From: Eutrophomonas brisbanensis
GTDB lineage: Bacteria > Pseudomonadota > Gammaproteobacteria > Burkholderiales > Eutrophovitaceae
Direction of reading: 5' to 3'
NCBI GenBank assembly: GCA_038141705.1
Contig: JAYQIQ010000004.1
Span: forward strand, 868,001-932,000
Length of the DNA stretch: 64,000 nt
This document shows, in pieces, positions 47,158 through 55,179 of the stretch (its first letter is position 1; each line of letters starts with the position of its first letter). The position numbers and the translations under genes were made by a program. The notes beneath the pieces are model-generated. The model saw nothing but the letters and a program-made list of their open reading frames with translations. It was not told the origin of the DNA and searched no databases.

Positions 47158-47465
47158 CTACTGTGATCCGAAGTGAGTAGATAAATAATCGAGAATTAAT
47201 GCCCACTTTTCGTCGGTGGGTCTGGACATCCCTTGCTCCTCTATCATCCAAACGAGGGTGGCCTCCCAACGATCTCTGCTTAATCCTTGCTGCTTTACCA
47301 ACATAAGTGAATGACACGACCCACACTGGTAAAACACTTCTTCTTGCCCAGCGCCTTTGGGCAATCCACCCCAGTCATTTTCGGCGTCTGAGCATTGATC
47401 GCTTGAGTGATGCCAACCAACACACAAGTGAGCGAGATAAGAAACAATCGATTGGCTTTAAACAT
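47158..47465 (-). CDS. c-type cytochrome subunit, likely SorB-like, frame broken once
   Basis: Probable electron acceptor of the adjacent sulfite dehydrogenase. The first frame gives a signal peptide MFKANRLFLISLTCVLVGIT ending near INAQ. After one missing base near 47383-47390, DWGGLPKGAGQEEVFYQCGS leads to the haem site CGSCH. SLMLVKQQGLSRDRWEATLV and MIEEQGM match SorB/SoxD-type small cytochromes, with Met as the sixth ligand. Corrected length is 102 residues. It starts 24 bp after the sulfite dehydrogenase gene. Confidence 0.75.
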
Positions 47466-47489
47466 ATAATTATCAGAACAAAGACGGCC

Positions 47490-48764
47490 CTAGCCTACAT
47501 ACACTGCGATCCGGTGCATCATATTGTTAAGATACCCCTTCGGATTCCAAGCGATACTGAACGGCTGTTGAACCCCAGTATCATCCGTCGCTCGAGCCCA
47601 AACCTCGTAATAGCCACGCTCCGGAAAAGAAACTTGTGTCGAAAAAGTCTGCCAGGCGAAGGGGTTAGCCGGAGCATTTAGCTCGGCACTTACCCAGGTG
47701 CGACCGAAATCAATTGTGATATCAACCCTCGATACACTTCGATCTCCAGCCCAAGCATGACCTCTCACAAGTAACTTACGATCGCCAACTTTCACCCCAG
47801 TTTGAGGCGATGTGATCAAAGACTTAACAGGCATCGACTCTATGATCGCAAAATCCTCTTTCGCAACCTCTTCTCCCGGAGCCACCGGATATCGAGGAAC
47901 ACGGTAGGAAGTACCCGTCATCTTGGCGCCATCATGCACTTGGTCTCGAACCCAAATTCTATTGAGCCACTTTTGCGAACACGACCCCGGCCAACCAGGC
48001 ACGACAAGTCGAAGAGGCGCTCCATTCTCGGGATGGATCGGCGCACCGTTTTGCTCGAACGCGATTAAGTTATAGGGGTTCATCGCTTTAGCGATTGGCA
48101 CGCCTCGAGAAATAGCTTCTTTTTCTGAATTCCCAGAAAGGTGCAAATCCGCCCCGTAATGTCCGGTGTAGACAGCCGTAGATTTGATACCCGCCGCATT
48201 TAATACATCGGCTAGCCTCACACCAGTCCACTGCGAGCACCCTACGGCTCCATAAGTCCACTGGTTACCTTTCGCCTTTGGCTCAAAAAATGCTCGGCCG
48301 TTGCCTCCACACTCGAGCTGAAGGTTAAGTTTAACGACCTCAAACTTTGATCGAAGATCATCCAGCGATAAGGAAAGCGGTTTATCAACCTCCCCATCTA
48401 TAAGCAATCGCCAGGCTGCCAAGTCGATGTCCGTTGGCGGAATGCCATTATTCCGAACAAAATGTCTCGCGGTGGGGGTGACATCGTCATCCAAAAGATG
48501 AGGGGGCGTTTCGGCATTGACTGGTCTATCATTTAATACAGTTAGCTCTCGTTTTCCGTCAATGGAAAATTGATCTTCAGCCATTGCAATCGGAATAAAT
48601 TCTCCGGGCAAATTTCTCCAGAAAGGTATTACATCACCAACCGCTGCGGCAATTGCTGCAAGTCCCGTCGCACCACCAAGAAATGTTCTTCGATCTACGC
48701 CAGATGGCTTAACTTTTGTTTCACAGCCTGCTGCCGTTTTTTTTCCGACCCCTGACTTCTCCAC
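47490..48764 (-). CDS. soxC: Periplasmic molybdenum sulfite dehydrogenase (SorA/SoxC-like)
   Basis: Oxidises sulfite to sulfate with the molybdopterin cofactor. A Tat signal (DRRTFLGGATGLAAIAAAVG) directs folded export. LQLECGGNGRAFFEP contains the cysteine that binds Mo. QWTGVRLADVL, YGADLHLSGNSEKEAISRGV and RLVVPGWPGSCSQKWLNRIW are typical of the sulfite oxidase fold; the C-terminal dimerisation domain has RVDITIDFGRTW. The 424-residue length fits. A c-type cytochrome gene follows. No other Sox genes are here, so SorA function is likelier than SoxC of the thiosulfate pathway. Confidence 0.87.
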   Translation of the reverse strand: MEKSGVGKKTAAGCETKVKPSGVDRRTFLGGATGLAAIAAAVGDVIPFWRNLPGEFIPIAMAEDQFSIDGKRELTVLNDRPVNAETPPHLLDDDVTPTARHFVRNNGIPPTDIDLAAWRLLIDGEVDKPLSLSLDDLRSKFEVVKLNLQLECGGNGRAFFEPKAKGNQWTYGAVGCSQWTGVRLADVLNAAGIKSTAVYTGHYGADLHLSGNSEKEAISRGVPIAKAMNPYNLIAFEQNGAPIHPENGAPLRLVVPGWPGSCSQKWLNRIWVRDQVHDGAKMTGTSYRVPRYPVAPGEEVAKEDFAIIESMPVKSLITSPQTGVKVGDRKLLVRGHAWAGDRSVSRVDITIDFGRTWVSAELNAPANPFAWQTFSTQVSFPERGYYEVWARATDDTGVQQPFSIAWNPKGYLNNMMHRIAVYVG

Positions 48765-48786
48765 GACTCTCTCCCCCCGTTTTTTA

Positions 48787-50574
48787 TTAGTACATTACCG
48801 AGCCATATTTACACTTATCTAGTTCAGAGGAAAACTCACCTCCTTTTTGAAGCGCAACCATCTTCGAGTAGATGCCTCCTTTTGCAAGTAGCTCCGAGTG
48901 CGTCCCCATTTCCACAATCTTGCCACGCTCAAGTACAACGATCCTATCTACATTCTCAATAGTCGAGAGCCTATGCGCGATGATAATCGTTGTTTTTTCG
49001 TGTGTCAGATTATCGATCGCCTCTTGTACGAAGCGCTCAGACTCTGAGTCAAGCGCAGAAGTTGCCTCATCAAGAATTACGACTTTTGCCTCCTTCAACA
49101 CGGCTCTCGCGATAGCGACTCGCTGACGCTGACCACCCGATAAGTTACTACCTTTTTCTCCAACTGAACTACCGAGTCCTGCTGGCAACCTTTGAGAAAA
49201 TTCGGTTACGTTTGCAGCGTTTGCCGCTCGCTGTATTTTTTCTTCCTCAGAGGTGGAATTTGAGCCATAGGCAATATTTCCAAGTATTGAATCGTTAAAC
49301 AGCATCGTTTCTTGACTAACGAGAGCGATATTTTTTCGCAAGCTCTTTAACGTAAGGGCGCTGATGTCATGTCCATCAAGTCGTATACACCCAGTTGTTG
49401 GCTCGAAAAACCTTGGGACCAAATTTGCTAAAGTTGTCTTGCCGCTACCCCATGCACCCACAAGTGCAATTGTTTCGCCAGGGTTAATGTCTAACGATAA
49501 ACCATCGATCGCATTTGAGTTTGCATCACCGTAACTAAATACAACATTGTCAAATTCAATACGCCCACTTACATCACTGATGTCAACAGAGCCTGTTTGT
49601 TTCTCAGGCACCTCATCTAACAAACCAAAAATACTTTCTGCTGCCGCTAGCCCGCGTTGAATATGCTGGGTTACACCGGCCAATCTTTTGATTGGCGCTG
49701 TCATCATAAGCATAGCAGCGAGGAATGAAACAAAACTTCCGACCGTCGCTTTATCAGCCTGGGCCTCTAGGATCACGTAATAGATAACTACGCCTGTAGC
49801 TAAAACAGCGAAGAATTGGACCAAGGGGACGTTAGCTGCGGCTGCGGATATTTGTTTCATAATCACACCACGCAAATTATTCGCTGTTACCTGGAATCTT
49901 TCGGCCTCAGTCTTATAACCATCATAAATCCGGATAACCTTGATACCCTCGACAGTTTCTTGGACGTTTGCCGTTAATTCTCCCATCGCGGTTTGTATCG
50001 CTCGGCTACTTGCTCTGAGCCGCGCGTTGAAATATCTGACGATAATTGCGATTGGAGGAACCATGATTAATGTAATTGCGGTCAACTTCCAATCAAGGTA
50101 GAGCAGATAACCCAACAACCCTGCAAGAGTAAGAAAGTCTTTTACTAATACCGTCACTACTTGCGTAACCGAATTTTCTACTTGATAGACATCAAACGTA
50201 AAACGTGAGATGACAGAACCCGACTTGTTACTACTAAAGTACGAGAGTGGCAACTCTAAAATCTTTTGATGCATTTGCAATCGAAGATCCATGACGATCT
50301 TATTTCCAACCCAGGCGCTCCCAAATTGCGCCAAAAAACCACCGCCCCCACGGCATACAACGATGAGGATAAGCGCGACGGGAGTCCAGACCAAAAGGCT
50401 TCGATCCTTCTGGATAAAGGTGCCGTCCAAAAAGGGTTTTATGAGAACTGGAAGCGCCACCTCTGATCCGGCCGCTAGCACCATGCCCAGAAGAGAAAGA
50501 AAGAACACGAGCAAGTACGGCCGCAAGTACTGCAGGAGCCTTAAGTAAAGCTGAGTGCTTTTCGCGTACGCCAT
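48787..50574 (-). CDS. msbA: MsbA, lipid A flippase (ABC exporter)
   Basis: Homodimeric exporter that flips core-lipid A across the inner membrane. Six N-terminal helices are followed by the ATPase: GAWGSGKTTLANLVPRFF (Walker A), SLRKNIALVSQETMLFNDSI (Q-loop), GSNLSGGQRQRVAIARAVL (signature) and VVILDEATSALDSESE (Walker B). YFSSNKSGSVISRFTFDVYQ is a conserved MsbA segment. ATG at 50574 (MAYAKSTQLYLRLLQYL) follows AAGGTG; an upstream TTG extends the frame into the terminator hairpin region and is rejected. Length is 595, close to MsbA. Confidence 0.92.
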   Translation of the reverse strand: MAYAKSTQLYLRLLQYLRPYLLVFFLSLLGMVLAAGSEVALPVLIKPFLDGTFIQKDRSLLVWTPVALILIVVCRGGGGFLAQFGSAWVGNKIVMDLRLQMHQKILELPLSYFSSNKSGSVISRFTFDVYQVENSVTQVVTVLVKDFLTLAGLLGYLLYLDWKLTAITLIMVPPIAIIVRYFNARLRASSRAIQTAMGELTANVQETVEGIKVIRIYDGYKTEAERFQVTANNLRGVIMKQISAAAANVPLVQFFAVLATGVVIYYVILEAQADKATVGSFVSFLAAMLMMTAPIKRLAGVTQHIQRGLAAAESIFGLLDEVPEKQTGSVDISDVSGRIEFDNVVFSYGDANSNAIDGLSLDINPGETIALVGAWGSGKTTLANLVPRFFEPTTGCIRLDGHDISALTLKSLRKNIALVSQETMLFNDSILGNIAYGSNSTSEEEKIQRAANAANVTEFSQRLPAGLGSSVGEKGSNLSGGQRQRVAIARAVLKEAKVVILDEATSALDSESERFVQEAIDNLTHEKTTIIIAHRLSTIENVDRIVVLERGKIVEMGTHSELLAKGGIYSKMVALQKGGEFSSELDKCKYGSVMY

Positions 50575-50603
50575 TCGCTGCACCTTACCAGACGATTGAT
50601 AAA

Positions 50604-50642
50604 ACAACCAGTTGCTCGGCCGTTCACCTAAGCGCTGGTTGT
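50604..50642 (-). terminator. Possible terminator between btuB and msbA
   Basis: On the minus strand ACAACCAG (50642-50635) pairs with CTGGTTGT (50611-50604) around a 23-base loop, followed by TTTT. The stem is perfect but the loop is large and the U-tract short, so efficiency is doubtful. Confidence 0.45.
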
Positions 50643-52724
50643 CTATCGATTAAGATCAAAGGCGTATTCTAATGTTAAGAAGGCAGCACGTCCCGCATGA
50701 GGGTAAACATTGAATTTGTCGTTCCCCGAAGTCTGAGATCTTACAGCGTAAGAGTAGTATTCTCGATCTAATACGTTGTTGACACTTAGCGCTAAAGAAT
50801 AGTCACCACATTTCATAGATGCTTTCACATCCAAAACTGAGAACCCGGGTATTTGTCTTCCAAGCGAATTGGACTCATCGTTATCCATAAATTGTTCGCT
50901 GAAATAACTCCAAGTTGAGTCCAATCGAAACGAGTCATTAAATTTCTTTCCCGCGTTAATGGAGAATCGATGTCTCGGGACCATTGGTATGGTTTTATCT
51001 GTTAGATCGATGTTGGAAATATAGCCAGACTGTCCCTCTAAGTAGCCCGTTAGGAATTTTGCTTGAGTATAAGCATAGTTTGCCACCAGGCTCCATGTGG
51101 AGAGATCTAAGCCGCCCCTTAACTCAACCCCGCGACGCTGGGTAAAAGGGTAGTTCGTATTTCCAACTCCCGAGGTCAAATTTTCCAAGCGAATCTCATC
51201 CTTGGTGTCAATCTGGAAAAGCGCTGTTTTGAGGTAAATATTGCCATCGGTGATGTCCAGGCCAATTTCATGAGTATGGGAAACCTGGGGTCTCAAGAAT
51301 TGGAACACGCGGTTCCATGAGGTATCGTATTCGCTCGAGAATCCCACCTCATCAGCGTTAGCTGTTCTAAAAGCTTTGCTAATGCTCGCTCTAAATGTGA
51401 CTGTGTCGCTAAGATCATACTTCCCGCCAAAGTCGTACGCCGACATATTTTGGTCTTGGCTGCTAGAGGTTATATCTTTATCGGATGCATCTATCTTTTG
51501 ATTTTCATATCGATAACCGCCCGTCACCAGAAACTTGTCGGAAATCTGTATCGTGTCTTTGACGTACACCCCAACATTTCTCTGGTCTAACATCGTCAAC
51601 TGCGATAGCGTAGTTCCCCAGGGGGTTATAGTGTCTGTCTTGTATAAGTCCCAGTCGTACAGATCTGCTCCTAAGATTAATTCATTTTCCTTACCAAAGG
51701 CTTTTGATAAATGCTTGACCCGTGGGGACAAATGAAAAACCCGCGTATCAGTAACGATGAAGTTTGAGTAATTACTGGACGCATAATTTGAATATAAGAA
51801 CCCGGTAGATTTCCTATCTCGGTAACCAATTTCGCCTACAAAATCGGTATTTTGGGACACGTTATAGTCAGCGAGTAGTGTCACATAGTTACCATCTAAA
51901 ATAGAATAGTCCCCTGGATTTTGCGTTGCCCTGCGATCTGGCTCTGTCTCATTTAGACCGGTGCTTGGCTTTATTCCCAGCGCACCGGGTAACCGGAGGT
52001 CCTCGCGATTTAGTCCAAACTTAATCGCGTATTCTCCAGGACCGACATACATTCGGTATTCGCCGTCAAATATACTTTCTCGCTCCTCATTGTTTTCTCT
52101 GTAGTTATCGGAGTTGTAGCGCTGAGCGTAAACGTAGAGCCCCGAACTATCTCCTGTCAATGTAAGGGATGTGGCAAGAGAGCGCGTACCAAAAGAGCCT
52201 GCTTGAGAAATTATTTTCGCTGAATCATCTCCGGGTTCTGGAGATCGGGTAACTATGTTGATAGCGCCTGCCGTTGCGCCGCCGCCATATAAAACCCCAC
52301 CGGACCCTCGTAATACCTCAATGCGCTCGATCGAGTCCAAAGGTATCGCAGACCATTGGATCGAACTTAAATCATTATTTTTTAACCTACGGCCATCGAC
52401 AAGTATTAATGTGTTTTCGTCTGCTACTGCACCGAACCCGCGTAAATCCATAGCCGCGCTTTTTGTTCCATTTCCATAAAAATCAAAAGTGGTAAAGAGT
52501 CCTAATTCGCTCGATAGCAATTGCGGCACATTTTTAGCTGCCGATTCTCTAATTTGTTCGTTCGTAATTACCTGAACGTTGGCTGATTGCTGTGCTAACG
52601 GATTGGTAAATCGGTTTATCGTAATTTCGATATCCTCAATTGTGACTTCATCTGCGACGACTCCCCTCGACAGAATTAATAGAGACACAAAAATAAAAGC
52701 AGGGAAAAAACCTAAGAAACGCAC
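50643..52724 (-). CDS. btuB: TonB-dependent outer-membrane receptor, probably for cobalamin (BtuB-like)
   Basis: Active uptake of vitamin B12 or a related corrinoid across the outer membrane. The 693-residue protein has a signal peptide ending GVVA and a TonB-box-like start (DEVTIEDIEITINRFT). The plug domain has DLRGFGAVADENTLILVDG, RIEVLRGSGGVLYGGGATAG and AINIVTRSPEPG. The barrel repeats aromatic beta strands and ends LTLEYAFDLNR. Family membership is clear; the cobalamin ligand is inferred from the riboswitch directly upstream. No btuFCD genes are in the window. Confidence 0.87.
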   Translation of the reverse strand: MRFLGFFPAFIFVSLLILSRGVVADEVTIEDIEITINRFTNPLAQQSANVQVITNEQIRESAAKNVPQLLSSELGLFTTFDFYGNGTKSAAMDLRGFGAVADENTLILVDGRRLKNNDLSSIQWSAIPLDSIERIEVLRGSGGVLYGGGATAGAINIVTRSPEPGDDSAKIISQAGSFGTRSLATSLTLTGDSSGLYVYAQRYNSDNYRENNEERESIFDGEYRMYVGPGEYAIKFGLNREDLRLPGALGIKPSTGLNETEPDRRATQNPGDYSILDGNYVTLLADYNVSQNTDFVGEIGYRDRKSTGFLYSNYASSNYSNFIVTDTRVFHLSPRVKHLSKAFGKENELILGADLYDWDLYKTDTITPWGTTLSQLTMLDQRNVGVYVKDTIQISDKFLVTGGYRYENQKIDASDKDITSSSQDQNMSAYDFGGKYDLSDTVTFRASISKAFRTANADEVGFSSEYDTSWNRVFQFLRPQVSHTHEIGLDITDGNIYLKTALFQIDTKDEIRLENLTSGVGNTNYPFTQRRGVELRGGLDLSTWSLVANYAYTQAKFLTGYLEGQSGYISNIDLTDKTIPMVPRHRFSINAGKKFNDSFRLDSTWSYFSEQFMDNDESNSLGRQIPGFSVLDVKASMKCGDYSLALSVNNVLDREYYSYAVRSQTSGNDKFNVYPHAGRAAFLTLEYAFDLNR

Positions 52725-52844
52725 TCCAGAAACCTCCTCATATCACACCCACCGTGTGAGAAATTTAGGGTAATTAACGAAGCTGACAGGCTGGCACTTA
52801 CAAAGAAACCATTTAATTCCAATCTGCTCGAAAATCATCTTTTG

Positions 52845-53045
52845 GTTAAGGCCGGTATCCGGGCTTATGAGTATTGTATTAGAGCCTTCCCAGAATAAGT
52901 GAGTACTAACATTCCAGTGGCTGTTAGGTGCGATAAGCACCTTCTAATACCGCTCTCAATTACCGTTGCGGGGGCAGCACAGGATTTGAGGACATTAATT
53001 TCCTCTCACCTAATTTCCCGTTTAACGTGCTCAAAAAAGCAGCAC
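52845..53045 (-). promoter_or_regulatory. Cobalamin (AdoCbl) riboswitch of btuB
   Basis: On the minus strand the conserved blocks appear in order: GGTGCTG start, AACGGGAA, GTGAGAGGAAATTAATG, the B12 box core GCTGCCCCCGCAACGGTAA, GCCACTG, GGGAAGG, and AGCCCGGATACCGGCC near the 3' end. This matches the cobalamin riboswitch consensus closely. It ends about 120 bp before the btuB ATG, leaving space for a regulatory hairpin. Binding of adenosylcobalamin should reduce btuB expression. Confidence 0.93.
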
Positions 53046-53059
53046 CTCAACACATTCAA

Positions 53060-53065
53060 ATTGTA
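53060..53065 (-). promoter_or_regulatory. Candidate -10 box for the riboswitch-btuB transcript
   Basis: TACAAT on the minus strand lies about 14 bp before the first conserved riboswitch block. No strong -35 box stands upstream, but position relative to the riboswitch is right. Confidence 0.35.
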
Positions 53066-53109
53066 CACCGTATACAAAAAAATCCCTATCCTCTATGGCT
53101 CCGATAGAG

Positions 53110-53137
53110 TTGACTTTTACGCTACCTAAAATATATT
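53110..53137 (+). promoter_or_regulatory. Promoter of the zapB-zapA-6S region
   Basis: TTGACT (53110-53115), 16 bp, TATATT (53132-53137). Both hexamers match the sigma-70 consensus in five of six bases. Transcription would start about 7 bp after, at the zapB ATG (53144), so the mRNA may be leaderless. Confidence 0.58.
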
Positions 53138-53143
53138 AGGCCG

Positions 53144-53344
53144 ATGCAAAATGACTTGAAAAATCTTGATAGCAAAATTTCCTCCCTCATCGAACTTTGT
53201 AACAAACTAAAGACGACGAACCAGAGATTAAGACAGAACGTCGCGAGGCTTGAAAACGAAAACCAAGATTTGAACACCCGAATAACGCTAGCGTCAGAGA
53301 AAATTTCCAGCATCATGGCGCGACTTCCCGATGAGGTCGAATGA
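53144..53344 (+). CDS. ZapB-like coiled-coil cell-division protein (TIGR02449-type)
   Basis: A 66-residue, almost fully alpha-helical protein with heptad-like leucines (LIELCNKLKTTNQRLRQNVA, RLENENQDLNTRITLASEKI), i.e. one long coiled coil. This small gene before zapA is typical of Beta- and Gammaproteobacteria and is thought to act with ZapA at the FtsZ ring. Its TGA overlaps the zapA ATG (ATGA). No ribosome site precedes the ATG; the promoter -10 box is only 6 bp upstream. Confidence 0.82.
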   Translation: MQNDLKNLDSKISSLIELCNKLKTTNQRLRQNVARLENENQDLNTRITLASEKISSIMARLPDEVE

Positions 53345-53648
53345 ATAAAAAACCTCCAGTATCGAATTCACCTTGTTGGGTCGATCGTATCGCGTCGCAT
53401 GTGCAGAGAAAGAAAAGGCTGGGATCTTACAAGCCGTAGAGTTTCTCGAGAGGCGAATGACGGATATTCGAGACATGAATAAGATTGTCGGCTCTGAAAA
53501 GATAGCGGTGATGGCAGCCCTTAACCTAGCTCACGAACTCATGTCCTTAAAAGAGGGTGGATTAGACCTAGGAGACCTCCAGAGCAAAATAACGACCATG
53601 AATAACAAAATCGATTCCGCACTTGTCGATCAAAATAACCTCTTTTAA
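53341..53648 (+). CDS. zapA: Cell-division protein ZapA, frame broken once
   Basis: Cross-links FtsZ filaments at mid-cell. ATG at 53341 opens MNKK; one A is missing in the A6 run (53345-53350), after which the correct frame reads SSIEFTLLGRSYRVACAEKE. FLERRMTDIRDMNKIVGSEK and IAVMAALNLAHELM are the conserved ZapA core, and a C-terminal coiled coil follows. Corrected length is 102 residues, normal. A later TTG (53373) would drop the first beta strand and is rejected. 6S RNA lies directly downstream. Confidence 0.9.
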
Positions 53649-53659
53649 TATAAGCACAT

Positions 53660-53830
53660 CCTTTGCGTTGGAGTCACTCGATATATTTTCTGAACCAATG
53701 ACATAAAAATTAGGACGCCGACTCAATAACACTTTTGTGCGCGTTCCACGTGAATGTACCTACGGTGTTTGGAAGGCGACCGCCTTGAACCTTAGGTTCA
53801 GGATGATTACGAGTGACTCTAGCGTCAAGG
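53660..53830 (+). ncRNA. ssrS: 6S RNA
   Basis: Regulatory RNA that binds sigma-70 RNA polymerase in stationary phase. GAGTCACTCG (53671-53680) pairs perfectly with CGAGTGACTC (53810-53819), forming the closing stem of a long hairpin. Inside, near the 3' side, CCTTGAACCTTAGGTTCAGG resembles the well-known 6S segment with its small apical stem. Position just after zapA is the classical 6S location. Exact ends are uncertain; total length about 150-170 nt. The usual downstream fau (5-FCL) gene is absent. Confidence 0.72.
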
Positions 53831-53898
53831 GACCCGCGCCAAAACCCCAGGTCGGGGGCTCAAGTAACCTTGATTAGCTAGTGGAGAGAAAACTAATA

Positions 53899-54372
53899 AT
53901 GCCCGTAGAGCAAGCAAAAAACTTTTGGCTGATGAAATCAGAGCCAAATGTATTTAGCATCGACGATTTAGCTAACTGCAATAAAAAAACTGAGCCGTGG
54001 TCAGGAGTTCGAAATTATCAAGCAAGAAACTTCATGCGGGATGACATGGCAGTAGGGGATATGATCCTTTTTTATCACTCGAGCTGTGCGGAGCCCGGTA
54101 TCGTTGGCCTTGCCAAAGTCGCTAAGAAGGCCTATCCAGATGCGACCCAATTCGATGTTAAAAGTGAGTATTACGATCCAAAAGCAACTCTAGAAAAACC
54201 AAGATGGTTTAATGTCGACGTAAAGTACGTAAAAAAAACAAAAACGGTACCGATCTCGGAGCTTAGAAAACACAGACAATTAGAAAAAATGGCGCTATTG
54301 AGAAAAGGCTGTCGACTATCGATTACTCCTGTTTCAACGAAGGAGTGGGAATTTATTCAAAAACTTTTGTAA
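53899..54372 (+). CDS. EVE-domain protein
   Basis: A 157-residue EVE (PUA-like) protein, relatives of which bind modified bases in DNA or RNA. FWLMKSEPNVFSIDDLA, WSGVRNYQARNFMRDDM, VGDMILFYHSSCAEPGIVGL and WFNVDVKYV are family signatures. ATG at 53899 has GGAGAG ten bases upstream; an in-frame GTG at 53881 lies too close to the 6S end. Following zapA and 6S RNA is a common betaproteobacterial order. TauE starts 9 bp later. Confidence 0.88.
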   Translation: MPVEQAKNFWLMKSEPNVFSIDDLANCNKKTEPWSGVRNYQARNFMRDDMAVGDMILFYHSSCAEPGIVGLAKVAKKAYPDATQFDVKSEYYDPKATLEKPRWFNVDVKYVKKTKTVPISELRKHRQLEKMALLRKGCRLSITPVSTKEWEFIQKLL

Positions 54373-54381
54373 CGCTTCGAA

Positions 54382-55179
54382 ATGGATTGGTTAATCGCCT
54401 ATTTACTTCTTGGTCTATTCGTCGGCTTTTTCGCTGGGCTACTGGGCATCGGTGGAGGAACGCTGCTTGTTCCACTAATGGTCTTCATATTTTCTGCGCA
54501 ACAACTATCTCCAGATAAAATTCTGCACCTAGCGCTTGGAACATCTCTCGCATCCATTGTTTTTACGTCGCTATCTAGTATCCGTGCGCATCATTCTAGA
54601 GAGGCGATTCTTTGGCCTTTAGTAAGATCGGCAGCTCCAGCATTGATCGTAGGTACGCTCGCTGGCAGTTTTTTCGCTGATAAGCTTGATGCGAGGTATT
54701 TAGCGGCATTGTTTGTATTGTTTGCTGGCTACTCGGCCACTCATTTACTTCTAGATATCAAACCTAAAGCCTCACGATCGTTACCAAATAAAATTGGTCT
54801 CGGGTTGGGCTCTGCCTTGATTGGAATCTTATCCAGCTTGGTCGGGGTAGGAGGGGGTGTAATTACCATCCCGTTAATGGTGATGTGTAACGTACAGATG
54901 AGAAACGCAGTTGGGACATCTGCTGCTTTAGGTCTCCCGATCGCGGTAGCGGGAGCGATCGGATATATATCTACCGGCTATGGAAATAGTGACTTGCCAG
55001 ACCACACGATTGGATATGTGTATCTTCCGGCACTTATCGGCATTGTCCTCGGAACATTCATCACCGTGCCATTCGGAGCGAAGCTCACGCATAGCCTACC
55101 GGTCACAACATTAAAAAAGATTTTCGCAATTATTTTATTAGGGCTAGCGGTTAAGATGTTTACCACTATTTTTGGATAA
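54382..55179 (+). CDS. TauE/SafE-family sulfite or sulfonate exporter
   Basis: A 265-residue inner-membrane protein with seven to eight helices. LFVGFFAGLLGIGGGTLLVP and, in the second half, ILSSLVGVGGGVITIPLMV are the twin glycine-rich repeats of the family (an internal duplication). FGAKLTHSLPVTTLKKIFAI ends it as usual. The family includes exporters of sulfite, sulfoacetate and related anions; the substrate here is not fixed by sequence. It converges with matB (stops adjacent). Confidence 0.87.
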   Translation: MDWLIAYLLLGLFVGFFAGLLGIGGGTLLVPLMVFIFSAQQLSPDKILHLALGTSLASIVFTSLSSIRAHHSREAILWPLVRSAAPALIVGTLAGSFFADKLDARYLAALFVLFAGYSATHLLLDIKPKASRSLPNKIGLGLGSALIGILSSLVGVGGGVITIPLMVMCNVQMRNAVGTSAALGLPIAVAGAIGYISTGYGNSDLPDHTIGYVYLPALIGIVLGTFITVPFGAKLTHSLPVTTLKKIFAIILLGLAVKMFTTIFG

